From assembly GCA_944384905.1 (NCBI GenBank), contig CALWVE010000008.1, forward strand, positions 1 through 64,000: a DNA stretch of 64,000 nucleotides, in the 5' to 3' direction. Each line of letters begins with the position of its first letter. Positions within the stretch are counted from its first letter, which is position 1. Origin of the DNA: an uncultured Clostridia bacterium (lineage in GTDB: Bacteria > Bacillota > Clostridia > Oscillospirales > Acutalibacteraceae). The position numbers and the translations under genes are program-made. Positions 17,777-24,915 of this stretch are shown one piece after another. A model generated the notes under the pieces. That model was given only the letters and a program-made list of their open reading frames with translations. It was not told the DNA's origin and ran no database searches.

Positions 17777-18646
17777 TTATCCTTCCGCCAAAACCTGCTG
17801 GAGATCTTTGGGCAGGGTTTCAAAATAAGCCACACCGATACAGCCCGGACCGCCGTGTGTGCCGATTACCGCACCCACACGGGTTTCGATCACCGTTTTG
17901 GTAAACAGCGTAAAATGATCGAGAAATTCTTCTAAGCTTTCGGGGGCGTTGGTGTGTCCAAATACATACGCGCTGTGTGTGTCGGCCTTATTCTGCATAT
18001 GCATGCGGCCAAGCACCCATTTGATCGCAGCCGCTTTGCCGCGTACTTTACCGGCCACTGCAACCGCGCCTTCTTCCATGGTAACCAGCGGCTTGATACC
18101 CATGATTTCACCCACCACGGAAGCCGCCGGGGAAACACGGCCGCCCATTTTAAGATACTTCAGCGTATCGATAATAACCCACAGGCGGGCATATTTTTTG
18201 ATCTCGTTGAGAATGCGCTCAATTTCTTCCACAGGCTTGCCGTTATCACGCAGCAAGCAGGCCAAATGAACCAGCAGCCCCAGCGAAAGCGTAGCCTGGC
18301 GGGAATCCACCACATGAACGGCGTCGCTTCCCACGGCCTCTTTGGCAATACAAGCCGACTGATAAGTTCCGCTGATACCGGAAGAAATCAGGATCGCCAA
18401 CACTTCGTCCCCGGCTTCCACATGCTTGCGGAAAGCGTCTTCAAACAGTGCGGGCGGAATCTGCGCTGTGGTCGGCAATTTTTCTGCATTTGCCAAACGT
18501 GCATAGAATTCCTCGTGCGTTAAATCAACCCCGTCGCGAAACGTTTCGTCTCCGAAAGTTACGCTTAAAGGCAAAACTTCCACATCAAATTTTTCGAGAT
18601 ATTTGGGCAACAGATCGCAGGTGCTGTCTGTAAGAATCCGGATCAT
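17777..18646 (-). CDS. DegV-family fatty acid-binding protein
   Basis: 289-residue DegV/FakB-type protein that binds a fatty acid and presents it to a FakA kinase. It begins with the signature RILTDSTCDLL, and has the lipid carboxylate loop SSGISGTYQSA near 93 and VVDSRQATLSLGLLV after it. The start at 18646 follows GAGGAGG; the frame is open to 18682 without a ribosome binding site. No fakA homologue is in the window. Confidence 0.92.
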   Translation of the reverse strand: MIRILTDSTCDLLPKYLEKFDVEVLPLSVTFGDETFRDGVDLTHEEFYARLANAEKLPTTAQIPPALFEDAFRKHVEAGDEVLAILISSGISGTYQSACIAKEAVGSDAVHVVDSRQATLSLGLLVHLACLLRDNGKPVEEIERILNEIKKYARLWVIIDTLKYLKMGGRVSPAASVVGEIMGIKPLVTMEEGAVAVAGKVRGKAAAIKWVLGRMHMQNKADTHSAYVFGHTNAPESLEEFLDHFTLFTKTVIETRVGAVIGTHGGPGCIGVAYFETLPKDLQQVLAEG

Positions 18647-18873
18647 TTTGGCCTCCTCGCCCGTCAGGGCTTTTATAATCATTTATGTATATACGTCGTT
18701 TACGGCTTATGCAGCCGGATTTTCATTTAGAACAAAATAGCATACAATTTTAAAAGCAATATGAACGCGTGATGAATAAACACCGTCTGACTGCAAAGAA
18801 TGATGGATGCCGGGTGCATAAATCGCGGCACCGCGTAAAAAATAAGAAAAACGAAAACAAAGGATGGTTTGAT

Positions 18874-19089
18874 ATGCTTGATATTCTTGCTTTAATCCTG
18901 CTCGTTATCGGCGGCCTCAACTGGGGCAGCATCGGCATTTTCCAGTTTGACCTGGTGGCCTGGCTGTTCGGCGGTCAGGCGGCCTGGCTGAGCCGAATCG
19001 TCTATACCCTGGTGGGTCTTTCTGCCCTGTGGTGCATTTCTTTCTTCTTCAAAGACAATGACATGTTGGGCAAAAAAGACGATATGTAA
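18874..19089 (+). CDS. DUF378 small membrane protein (YuzA-like)
   Basis: 71-residue protein with two membrane helices and the family marks GGLNWGSIG and RIVYTLVGLSALW. The start at 18874 follows AAAGGA; an open frame of 35 codons further upstream (from 18769) is very basic, lacks a ribosome binding site and is probably leader. It is on the plus strand, divergent from degV and convergent with the methyltransferase gene. Function unknown. Confidence 0.85.
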   Translation: MLDILALILLVIGGLNWGSIGIFQFDLVAWLFGGQAAWLSRIVYTLVGLSALWCISFFFKDNDMLGKKDDM

Positions 19090-19114
19090 ACCGCGGCCCG
19101 CAAGGGCCTACATA

Positions 19115-20440
19115 TTATAAAGTGCGCAGCCCTTTGGGATACTTATTTTTCAGCATACCACCCGAAGCTTTCCCGAAACCTGTCGTCATACCGTCTATGA
19201 CGACCGCCGTATAGCCTTTGGTTTCGCAGGGGACTTCTTCCCCATGCAGAAAAGCGGCGGTACGCGGGTCTTCGGCAGAAAGCTCGAGCACACGGGCGCA
19301 TTCTTCCGGCCGGGCGCTCATATACAGCCCATGCGCCGGCTCCAAACGTTTGCCGCGCAGCGTTCCCACCTCAACGCCGGCGCGAAGAACGGGCAGGCCG
19401 GTCAGATCGGGCAGATCTTCCGGCACGCAAAGCACGCGGTCGCCTGTCTGTATCAGCATACCCGGCTTGTACCCGGGCAATTCTTCACGCAGAAAAACTT
19501 TTGCCAAGCGAATGGCTTCGGTTTCGCGTCCGGGCAAAAGCGGACGCAGATCGCCTTGTCCGCCCGACTTGCGGCGGAAACGCGCCACAAAATGACCTTC
19601 GCCGCCATCCATGGGGAAAATCCGGATACCCGGCACGCCAAAAGCCGGCCGGCCGAACGAAACCGGCGGCATCTCCGCTTCAAAATCAGGATGAGCCTCT
19701 AAAAATGCCTGAACGGTTTCTTCGTTTTCTTCCATGGAAAAGGTACAGGTGGAATAAACCAGCACGCCGCCCTCGCGCACGCAGCCTGCAGCCTGATCGA
19801 GAATGAATCTCTGACGCTGCGCACAGGCAGCGGGAGATTCGGGCGTCCATTCACGCACGGCCGTATCGTCGCGCCGGAACATGCCTTCCCCGGAGCAGGG
19901 CGCATCAACCAGCACTTTATCGAACCAGGCTGGAAAACGCGGGCAAAGCGTTTCGGGATAGGCGCTGGAAACAACGGCATTGCGCACGCCAAGCCGCTCG
20001 ATGTTGGAAAGCAAAATCTGCGCGCGGTTACGGATGGGTTCGTTGGACCACAGCAAACCTTTCCCCTCCAGCAAGGCGGCAATCTGCGTAGATTTTCCGC
20101 CCGGCGCGGCGCAAAGATCCAGCACACGGTCTCCGGACTTGGGATCAAGCACCGTAACGGCGCTTGCCGCGGAAGGTTCCTGCGAATATACGCCGCCCGC
20201 GTGATGAATCGGCAGCGAACCGATTCCGGATTCGCCGTGATAATAAAAAGAAAACGGAGAAAAAGGCGCGGGAGAAATCAGGTCACCCAAACGCTGCCTC
20301 CAAATTTCCTCGCTGCATTTGAGCGGATTCCGACGCACGCCGCGAAAAGCGGGTTGTTCATAAGACACCAGAAACGCCTGGTATTCATCTTGGAGCATCC
20401 GTTTCATTTGCGGCAAAAAAGCCTCGGGCAATTGTTTCAA
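19115..20440 (-). CDS. RsmB/RsmF-family rRNA cytosine-C5 methyltransferase
   Basis: 441-residue SAM-dependent RNA m5C methyltransferase. The SAM site is VLDLCAAPGGKST (near 108), and the two catalytic cysteines are in DAPCSGEG (near 180) and YSTCTFSMEENE (near 230). A C-terminal PUA-like/RsmF domain follows (GLYMSARPEECARVL... region). The length and terminal domain suit RsmF/YebU-like proteins. The start is TTG at 20440 with GGAGG eight bases upstream; no in-frame ATG lies nearby. Its promoter overlaps head-on with that of the small Gln/Asn-rich gene. Confidence 0.9.
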   Translation of the reverse strand: MKQLPEAFLPQMKRMLQDEYQAFLVSYEQPAFRGVRRNPLKCSEEIWRQRLGDLISPAPFSPFSFYYHGESGIGSLPIHHAGGVYSQEPSAASAVTVLDPKSGDRVLDLCAAPGGKSTQIAALLEGKGLLWSNEPIRNRAQILLSNIERLGVRNAVVSSAYPETLCPRFPAWFDKVLVDAPCSGEGMFRRDDTAVREWTPESPAACAQRQRFILDQAAGCVREGGVLVYSTCTFSMEENEETVQAFLEAHPDFEAEMPPVSFGRPAFGVPGIRIFPMDGGEGHFVARFRRKSGGQGDLRPLLPGRETEAIRLAKVFLREELPGYKPGMLIQTGDRVLCVPEDLPDLTGLPVLRAGVEVGTLRGKRLEPAHGLYMSARPEECARVLELSAEDPRTAAFLHGEEVPCETKGYTAVVIDGMTTGFGKASGGMLKNKYPKGLRTL

Positions 20441-20472
20441 AATGCATTCCTCCGGTTTTAATCGTTAAGAAT

Positions 20473-20502
20473 ATTTTACACCACGGACGGCCATAATACA
20501 AT
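20473..20502. promoter_or_regulatory. Fully overlapping divergent promoters
   Basis: On the plus strand TTTACA (20475-20480) and TACAAT (20497-20502) are 16 bases apart and drive the Gln/Asn-rich gene. On the minus strand TTGTAT (20501-20496) and TAAAAT (20478-20473) are 17 bases apart and drive the methyltransferase gene. Each -10 box lies within the other promoter's -35 box, so both cannot be occupied at once. Confidence 0.5.
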
Positions 20503-20511
20503 ATGCAGACG

Positions 20512-20536
20512 CAGACAATGTTCGATCCATTGTCTG
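20512..20536 (+). promoter_or_regulatory. Hairpin at the 5' end of the Gln/Asn-rich gene leader
   Basis: A perfect 9-bp inverted repeat, CAGACAATG with CATTGTCTG, seven-base loop, begins about three bases after the predicted transcription start. It may be an mRNA 5' stabilising hairpin or a protein operator. A second GC-rich repeat (near 20539-20560) follows before the ribosome binding site. Confidence 0.45.
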
Positions 20537-20598
20537 GCGCGGGCCAGCAGGCTCGCCTGTCGTGTGCAAGTATTCCAAGCTGAAAGGAGGCGTGCCGC

Positions 20599-20736
20599 AT
20601 GGATAAGCAGTATCAGAATGAGCACCAGAACCAGCAGAATCCTCAGCATAACCCGCAGAACCAGAAGCACCATGAAAAGCAGAACCGCCGCAATCAGAAC
20701 GCTCAGAACGAACGCAATACGCAGAAGCAGTACTGA
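20599..20736 (+). CDS. Gln/Asn-rich 45-residue small protein
   Basis: I do not recognise a named family. The gene encodes 45 residues, of which 13 are Gln and 10 are Asn, with the rest mostly Lys, Arg, His, Glu and Pro; apart from the start Met, only two Tyr and one Ala are non-polar. Such a chain should be disordered and soluble. It is a real gene candidate because a perfect AAGGAGG sits eight bases before the ATG, a promoter with a hairpin leader precedes it, and a strong terminator follows. It is short enough to be missed by length-limited gene calling. The composition resembles small hydrophilic spore-associated or condensate-forming proteins, but that is only a comparison. Confidence 0.72.
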   Translation: MDKQYQNEHQNQQNPQHNPQNQKHHEKQNRRNQNAQNERNTQKQY

Positions 20737-20760
20737 TTTGATTTTCCTTCCTGACAAAAA

Positions 20761-20790
20761 GCAGCACGGCCAAAAGCCGTGCTGTTTTTC
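20761..20790 (+). terminator. Terminator of the Gln/Asn-rich gene
   Basis: A perfect 9-bp stem (20762-20770 with 20776-20784), five-base loop, followed by five T. Confidence 0.85.
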
Positions 20791-20810
20791 TATCAAAAAT
20801 GAAAAAAAGA

Positions 20811-20839
20811 TTGAAAAAAGAGGCAAAAAATCTTAAAAT
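20811..20839 (+). promoter_or_regulatory. Promoter of mscS-like gene
   Basis: TTGAAA (20811-20816), a 17-base spacer and TAAAAT (20834-20839) precede the ribosome binding site AAAGGAG of the channel gene. Confidence 0.55.
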
Positions 20840-20875
20840 AAAGAAAAGTGTTTTTGAAAGAAAGGAGATTTACTT

Positions 20876-21739
20876 ATGCTGCTTACAACCATCACCACTG
20901 ATCCTCAAGCCATTACGGAAGATATTTCTCAGGTAAAGAAAGTACTTTCCGGCATTGATCTCTACAAAGTATTCTCTACGGTTTTGTTAACGGTATTGTG
21001 CATTGTAGCCGTTAAAGTACTTTTGCATCTGCTCGATCGTTTTTTGGAAAAAGGCAAGGTAGAAAAAACGCTGCATGCTTTTATCCGCACAGGTGTACGG
21101 ATTTTGCTCGTTTTCATTGCCGTTCTGATCGTTGCCAGCCAGCTGGGTTTTAATGTTACTTCTCTGGTAGCGCTTCTGGGTGTTGTGGGCTTAGCTGTTT
21201 CGCTGGCCATTCAAAGCAGTCTTTCAAACTTGGCGGGAGGCATTCAGATTCTGGTTTCCAAGCCGTTTAAAGTGGGCGATTTCATCGACGCCGCCGGTAT
21301 CAGCGGTACCGTTTTGGAAATCAACATGATCCACACCAAACTGCGCACACCCGACAGCAAGGTGATTTTCGTTCCCAACAGCGATCTTTCCGCCGCAAGG
21401 CTGACCAACTTCAGCGCCGAAGAAACGCGCCGGGTCGATATTGTTTGCAGTGCTTCTTATGACGCCGATCCTCAAAACGTTTTGGCTGTTCTGCGCAAAA
21501 TGGTTTCGGCTCATCCCAAAGTGCTCACCGATCCGGAACCGTTTGTACGCCTGAGCGGGTATCAGGACAGCTATATCGAATACACCATCCGTGTGTGGGC
21601 AAATAACGAGGATTACTGGGACTTGTATTTTGATTTGCTTGAACAGATTAAGCCCCGGTTTGACGCCGCCGGAATCGAAATCACCTATCCTCATTTGAAT
21701 GTACATATGATTCCGCAAAAGGACGAAGAAAACAAATAA
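20876..21739 (+). CDS. Small-conductance mechanosensitive channel (MscS family)
   Basis: 287-residue MscS-type channel of the cytoplasmic membrane that releases solutes on hypo-osmotic shock. Three helices lie at about 35-60, 70-95 and 98-125; the pore helix includes the glycine/alanine-rich VGLAVSLAIQSSLSNLAGG, followed by the beta domain (FKVGDFIDAAGISGTV) and a C-terminal cytoplasmic vestibule. Length matches E. coli MscS (286). AAAGGAG precedes the ATG; a bidirectional terminator follows. Confidence 0.93.
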   Translation: MLLTTITTDPQAITEDISQVKKVLSGIDLYKVFSTVLLTVLCIVAVKVLLHLLDRFLEKGKVEKTLHAFIRTGVRILLVFIAVLIVASQLGFNVTSLVALLGVVGLAVSLAIQSSLSNLAGGIQILVSKPFKVGDFIDAAGISGTVLEINMIHTKLRTPDSKVIFVPNSDLSAARLTNFSAEETRRVDIVCSASYDADPQNVLAVLRKMVSAHPKVLTDPEPFVRLSGYQDSYIEYTIRVWANNEDYWDLYFDLLEQIKPRFDAAGIEITYPHLNVHMIPQKDEENK

Positions 21740-21747
21740 ACATATAA

Positions 21748-21787
21748 AGGGCCTTGCAGATTGCTGTTCTGCAAGACCCTTGTTTTT
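21748..21787 (+). terminator. Terminator after mscS-like gene
   Basis: 12-bp stem with one mismatch (21748-21759 with 21769-21780), followed by TGTTTTT. It lies between convergent genes and may serve both. Confidence 0.75.
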
Positions 21788-21815
21788 AGCTGTTATGTAT
21801 CCTCTAACAGCGATT

Positions 21816-22547
21816 CTATTCGTCGATATACCCACTGCTGCCAAAATAAGGCGTTACTTCCGTTTCATCAAGAATCCGGTAGAAACCGTCCATCATGGTC
21901 TGCACCGGCTGTCCCTCATATTTGCAAAGCGCTTCTTCATTTGAGAATGCGTAAAGCGTGCCGTCGTCGTTTACGGTAAAAATACCATGCTCTAAATCCA
22001 ACGGCGTACACCGCTCTTCCCCTATAATCACAAACAGGACAACATGTTCGCCTACCTCGGGTCTGCTTATGGTATTGCCCATCGCCACCTGTATCTGCCC
22101 ATGCGACTCCGGAACATCGCCATACCAAACTTTTTGCAAATGAATTGTAAAAAGGGGATTCGTCTTAGTCTTCCCGGATCCATATTTTTCGTGCATTGCT
22201 TCGTTTGTTTCTGCATCGCTAAATGTGGGATGCTCCCATTCTTCTTCATAAACGATTTTACCTTCGATGATACCGACATCCGGTACCTTGGGATGCTTGG
22301 ACATCCAGGCATACAATTCCAAACACGGGGGTCCCAGTCTCGATGCCAAAAGCGTCCATTCATCCGATGCCAGGACTTTTTCCGAAGGATCGATCAGCTC
22401 CCGATCCGGGGCGTCCGGCACATCGGGCCTAAGCTCAAAAGCAGGCGTGTTTGCTTTTTTCCAAATTGAGCGGCCGACAAAATACCCGCCAGCCAGTAAG
22501 CACACGCAGAGGACACTGACAACGCTAATTATGACTCTTTTCTTCAA
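21816..22547 (-). CDS. Exported protein of unknown function, paralogue of the next gene
   Basis: 243 residues with an N-terminal hydrophobic segment (residues 5-25) that acts as a signal anchor or signal peptide; no lipobox cysteine is present. The rest shares several blocks with the adjoining lipoprotein: VPDAPDRELIDPSEKVL, VWYGD.PES, and LEHGIFTVNDDGTLY.FSN. The start is TTG at 22547, after GGGAG. It is 43 bases downstream of its paralogue in the same direction. I recognise no characterised family; the repeated ligand-like C-terminal module is outside the membrane. Confidence 0.7.
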   Translation of the reverse strand: MKKRVIISVVSVLCVCLLAGGYFVGRSIWKKANTPAFELRPDVPDAPDRELIDPSEKVLASDEWTLLASRLGPPCLELYAWMSKHPKVPDVGIIEGKIVYEEEWEHPTFSDAETNEAMHEKYGSGKTKTNPLFTIHLQKVWYGDVPESHGQIQVAMGNTISRPEVGEHVVLFVIIGEERCTPLDLEHGIFTVNDDGTLYAFSNEEALCKYEGQPVQTMMDGFYRILDETEVTPYFGSSGYIDE

Positions 22548-22590
22548 CGGGATGCATCTCCCTTCATTTGTGTCTAGCTAAATAAATTTT

Positions 22591-23403
22591 TTATTCAGAT
22601 GAATTTCTGTACTTTTCCCTAGATGCGCTGATTGCCTGATTGAAATCGCCGAATTTTTGCGCTTCTTCGATCGCCTGATACAAATCATCGATCAACATTT
22701 GTACCGGCTGGCCGTCGTATTTGCAAAACCGCTCCAAATTTGAGAACGAATACAGCGTACCGTCATCGTTCACCGTAAAAATGCCATGTTCCAAGTCTAA
22801 AGCTGTATATTCCCCGTTTTGCATACACAGGAAAAACACCACTTCTTCACCTACGTCCGGTTTTGTGATCAGTGAATCTTTTCCGCCGCCAATCCACAGG
22901 TCAATCTGCCGCTGTGACTCCGGAATATCACCGTACCATACCCGTTCCAAATCAACCGTGTACCATGTTTCGTTTTGTAAGCCGCTGCCTCCGTACTTTT
23001 CTTTCAGCGCCTCATTCTGTTCCGGATTATCTAAAATAGGGCTAGTCAAATCTGCTTCCGAAACGATTTTTCCCTGAATCACATACAAGTACAGATCCGG
23101 CTCTTGCGGATCATCTCGCGGAACAGTAAACGCCGCATAGCATTCCAAAGAAGGCGGCGCAATTCGAGAGCTAAGAAGCATCCATTCATCCGAAAGCAAG
23201 ACCTTTTCCGATGGATCGATCAATTCCCGATCCGGAGCGTCCGGCACGGTCGAAGGATCAATCCATTCTACATCCGAAACTTCTGATTCCGTAACGGAAG
23301 AAACCGCATTTTCTGGATTCGAGCATCCGGTCAGGCAAATACCCGTAAGCAGGCATACGCAAAGCACACCGGCAAGAGTGATCAGGACTCTATTCTTGAA
23401 CAT
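22591..23403 (-). CDS. Lipoprotein of unknown function, paralogue of the preceding gene
   Basis: 270-residue lipoprotein: basic start, hydrophobic helix, and lipobox LTGC (cysteine near residue 27), followed by a Ser/Glu-rich linker and the domain shared with the 21816-22547 protein. The ATG at 23403 is favoured because AGGGGTGA lies five bases upstream; a GTG three codons earlier is also open. Transcribed with its paralogue. The domain is unknown to me. Confidence 0.72.
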   Translation of the reverse strand: MFKNRVLITLAGVLCVCLLTGICLTGCSNPENAVSSVTESEVSDVEWIDPSTVPDAPDRELIDPSEKVLLSDEWMLLSSRIAPPSLECYAAFTVPRDDPQEPDLYLYVIQGKIVSEADLTSPILDNPEQNEALKEKYGGSGLQNETWYTVDLERVWYGDIPESQRQIDLWIGGGKDSLITKPDVGEEVVFFLCMQNGEYTALDLEHGIFTVNDDGTLYSFSNLERFCKYDGQPVQMLIDDLYQAIEEAQKFGDFNQAISASREKYRNSSE

Positions 23404-23516
23404 GACGCTCACCCCTATTGTGTAAAACAGAGATTTCTTACAGCTAAATTATAGTATATTTAACTAAAAACATCAACTTATTTTTGATAAAATATTTTAT
23501 TTGTTCAATTAAACAT

Positions 23517-23547
23517 AAAAAAAGACAGGTTCTTTTGAAAGAACCTG
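23517..23547 (-). terminator. Terminator-like palindrome, minus strand
   Basis: Perfect 10-bp inverted repeat (23526-23535 with 23538-23547) followed on the minus strand by seven T. It would end transcription arriving from the mazF side before the lipoprotein promoter. Confidence 0.65.
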
Positions 23548-23761
23548 CTCAGCTTATAGCAAAAGCTATCTCTACTTAAAAGATTGTACTAATAAAGAGT
23601 CAGTAAAAGGGGAAACCCCCGACGAGGGTTTCCCCTCAAAACAGTCCATCGGACTGTTTTTTCACCCTTTCCTGCGTTTTATGACGCAAAAGTATTCCGC
23701 TTTCTGCGGAAAGCGGCCAAAGGCTCTGCCTTTGGAAACCGCAAACCTTTGAAAAGGTTTG
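23526..23761. repeat. Tandem array of unrelated palindromes
   Basis: Consecutive inverted repeats: 23526-23547 (10 bp arms), 23556-23569 (5), 23608-23636 (11, perfect), 23638-23660 (10, perfect), 23673-23688 (5), 23697-23716 (7), 23717-23735 (8, perfect), 23742-23761 (9, perfect). The arms differ in sequence from one palindrome to the next, so this is a mosaic of hairpins and not a direct-repeat array. From memory, similar multi-hairpin blocks occur between genes in Oscillospiraceae genomes, but that was not checked. Confidence 0.7.
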
Positions 23762-23886
23762 ATCGAAACTTTTCTGTTTGTACATCAAACTTCTGCCGCG
23801 TGACTTGAGCTTTGAATTTAATTTCTGCCCATCCGCGACGTATCCTGCGGCGGTTCGCCGCCCGTCTGCAAAGGCGTATACTGCGC

Positions 23887-24261
23887 CTATGTAGACGACG
23901 ATCTGTTCCGATTTCGTTCGCCTAAACCAAAACTGATGGAAAGCGCCTGATCGACCTGCTGCATCGCATCGGCATCGATGCGTCCCATCTTCTCGCGCAG
24001 GCGGTGTTTATCAATGGTGCGTACCTGTTCCAAAAGAACAATCGAATCTTTCGTCAAACCGGTTGTTGCATGATTAAGAAAAATGTGCGTGGGAAGATCC
24101 GCTTTAGACTGCTGGCTGGTAATGGCCGCCGCAATTACGGTTGGGCTGTACCGGTTGCCGATATCGTTTTGTACAATCAAGACAGGGCGGACGCCTCCCT
24201 GCTCCGAACCCACAACGGGGCTTAAATCTGCATAATAAATGTCTCCGCGCCGGACCGTCAC
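23887..24261 (-). CDS. mazF: MazF/NdoA-type endoribonuclease toxin
   Basis: 124-residue PemK/MazF mRNA interferase. The family start [21 protein letters not shown] and the strand [12 protein letters not shown] contain the conserved arginine in the catalytic loop; [11 protein letters not shown] and [12 protein letters not shown] are also typical, with the catalytic Ser/Thr in the TSQQ region. The start is GTG after GGAGTG. There is no antitoxin gene directly upstream: the preceding gene on this strand is a lipoprotein ending 114 bases away. The housekeeping NdoA of Firmicutes normally follows its antitoxin gene. Confidence 0.9.
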   Translation of the reverse strand: MTVRRGDIYYADLSPVVGSEQGGVRPVLIVQNDIGNRYSPTVIAAAITSQQSKADLPTHIFLNHATTGLTKDSIVLLEQVRTIDKHRLREKMGRIDADAMQQVDQALSISFGLGERNRNRSSST

Positions 24262-24375
24262 ATCGGTTCACTCCGTTTCCTTGTTTGTTTCTGCTGTTAG
24301 TCTTGCCAGCGCGCGCAAGCTTTAAACACAGCCTGCTTTATTTTATGAAACAACTTGGCAACGGGTGCAGACAAG

Positions 24376-24858
24376 CTACCGGAAAACCGCTTTCCAGCCG
24401 GACTGCGTTTGTTCGATCTCCTGTACTTTTCCCTTTTCGTCGCAAATCAGGCGCAGATGTTCTTCCTCAAGCTGCCAGCTTCCGTCGGAATAAACCGGCT
24501 GAGCCGATTCAAAACTGCGGATCGCCTGAAACAATTCCGATACGCAACCGGATTTTGCTGTTTGTGCGGCCGATACACGGACAGAGCCGAATGAAATGGA
24601 AAGTTCCCCGCCTAACCCGGAAAAAACACAGCCGCGAATCGATTCCGGATTTTCCGCAGTCAGGATCAGACCGTCCGTTCCGCCATAGGTCAGTCTGCCT
24701 TCCAGCACAAAATCGCCGCTTTGAAGCGTCAGCGGCGCATCGGCAAATTGCAAAGTCGGCGGCATGCCCTGGGCATCTTCTGCCCGGCATCCGGAAAGCA
24801 AAAAGAAACAGGTGCATAAACAAAGCGCAATACACCCAAAACGACGTTTAAGCCGCAT
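24376..24858 (-). CDS. Small lipoprotein of unknown function
   Basis: 160 residues with a basic N-terminus, a Cys-rich hydrophobic helix and lipobox LLSGC (cysteine near 24). The mature part is beta-rich with repeated short strands (TLQSGDFVLEGRLTYGG) and resembles outer-surface lipid-binding folds, but I do not recognise the family. The ATG at 24858 follows AGGAGGGG. It lies 57 bases after nnr on the same strand. Confidence 0.7.
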   Translation of the reverse strand: MRLKRRFGCIALCLCTCFFLLSGCRAEDAQGMPPTLQFADAPLTLQSGDFVLEGRLTYGGTDGLILTAENPESIRGCVFSGLGGELSISFGSVRVSAAQTAKSGCVSELFQAIRSFESAQPVYSDGSWQLEEEHLRLICDEKGKVQEIEQTQSGWKAVFR

Positions 24859-24915
24859 AAAAATCCCCTCCTGCCGCAAATGTATGAGCGGTAAGAGGGG
24901 ATTAGACCGTTTCTA

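Larger units (their letters stand above)
23404..23886. other. Intergenic stretch dominated by palindromes
   Basis: No coding potential is seen over 483 bases. AT-rich promoter-like DNA (23440-23515, minus strand) belongs to the lipoprotein gene. Then follow at least eight short inverted repeats (23526-23761, described separately) and a GC-rich hairpin (23847-23861) near the mazF stop. Confidence 0.6.

Noticed and set aside
18769-18873. 35-residue basic N-terminal extension of the DUF378 protein
   Set aside because: The extension is outside the family and lacks a ribosome binding site; AAAGGA lies before the internal ATG at 18874.
23526-23761. CRISPR array
   Set aside because: The palindromes differ in sequence and spacing; there are no repeated units or spacers, and no cas genes.
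24141-24851. 236-codon plus-strand frame opposite mazF and a lipoprotein
   Set aside because: It is antisense to two genes with clear features; its Arg/Pro-rich composition is typical of shadow frames.
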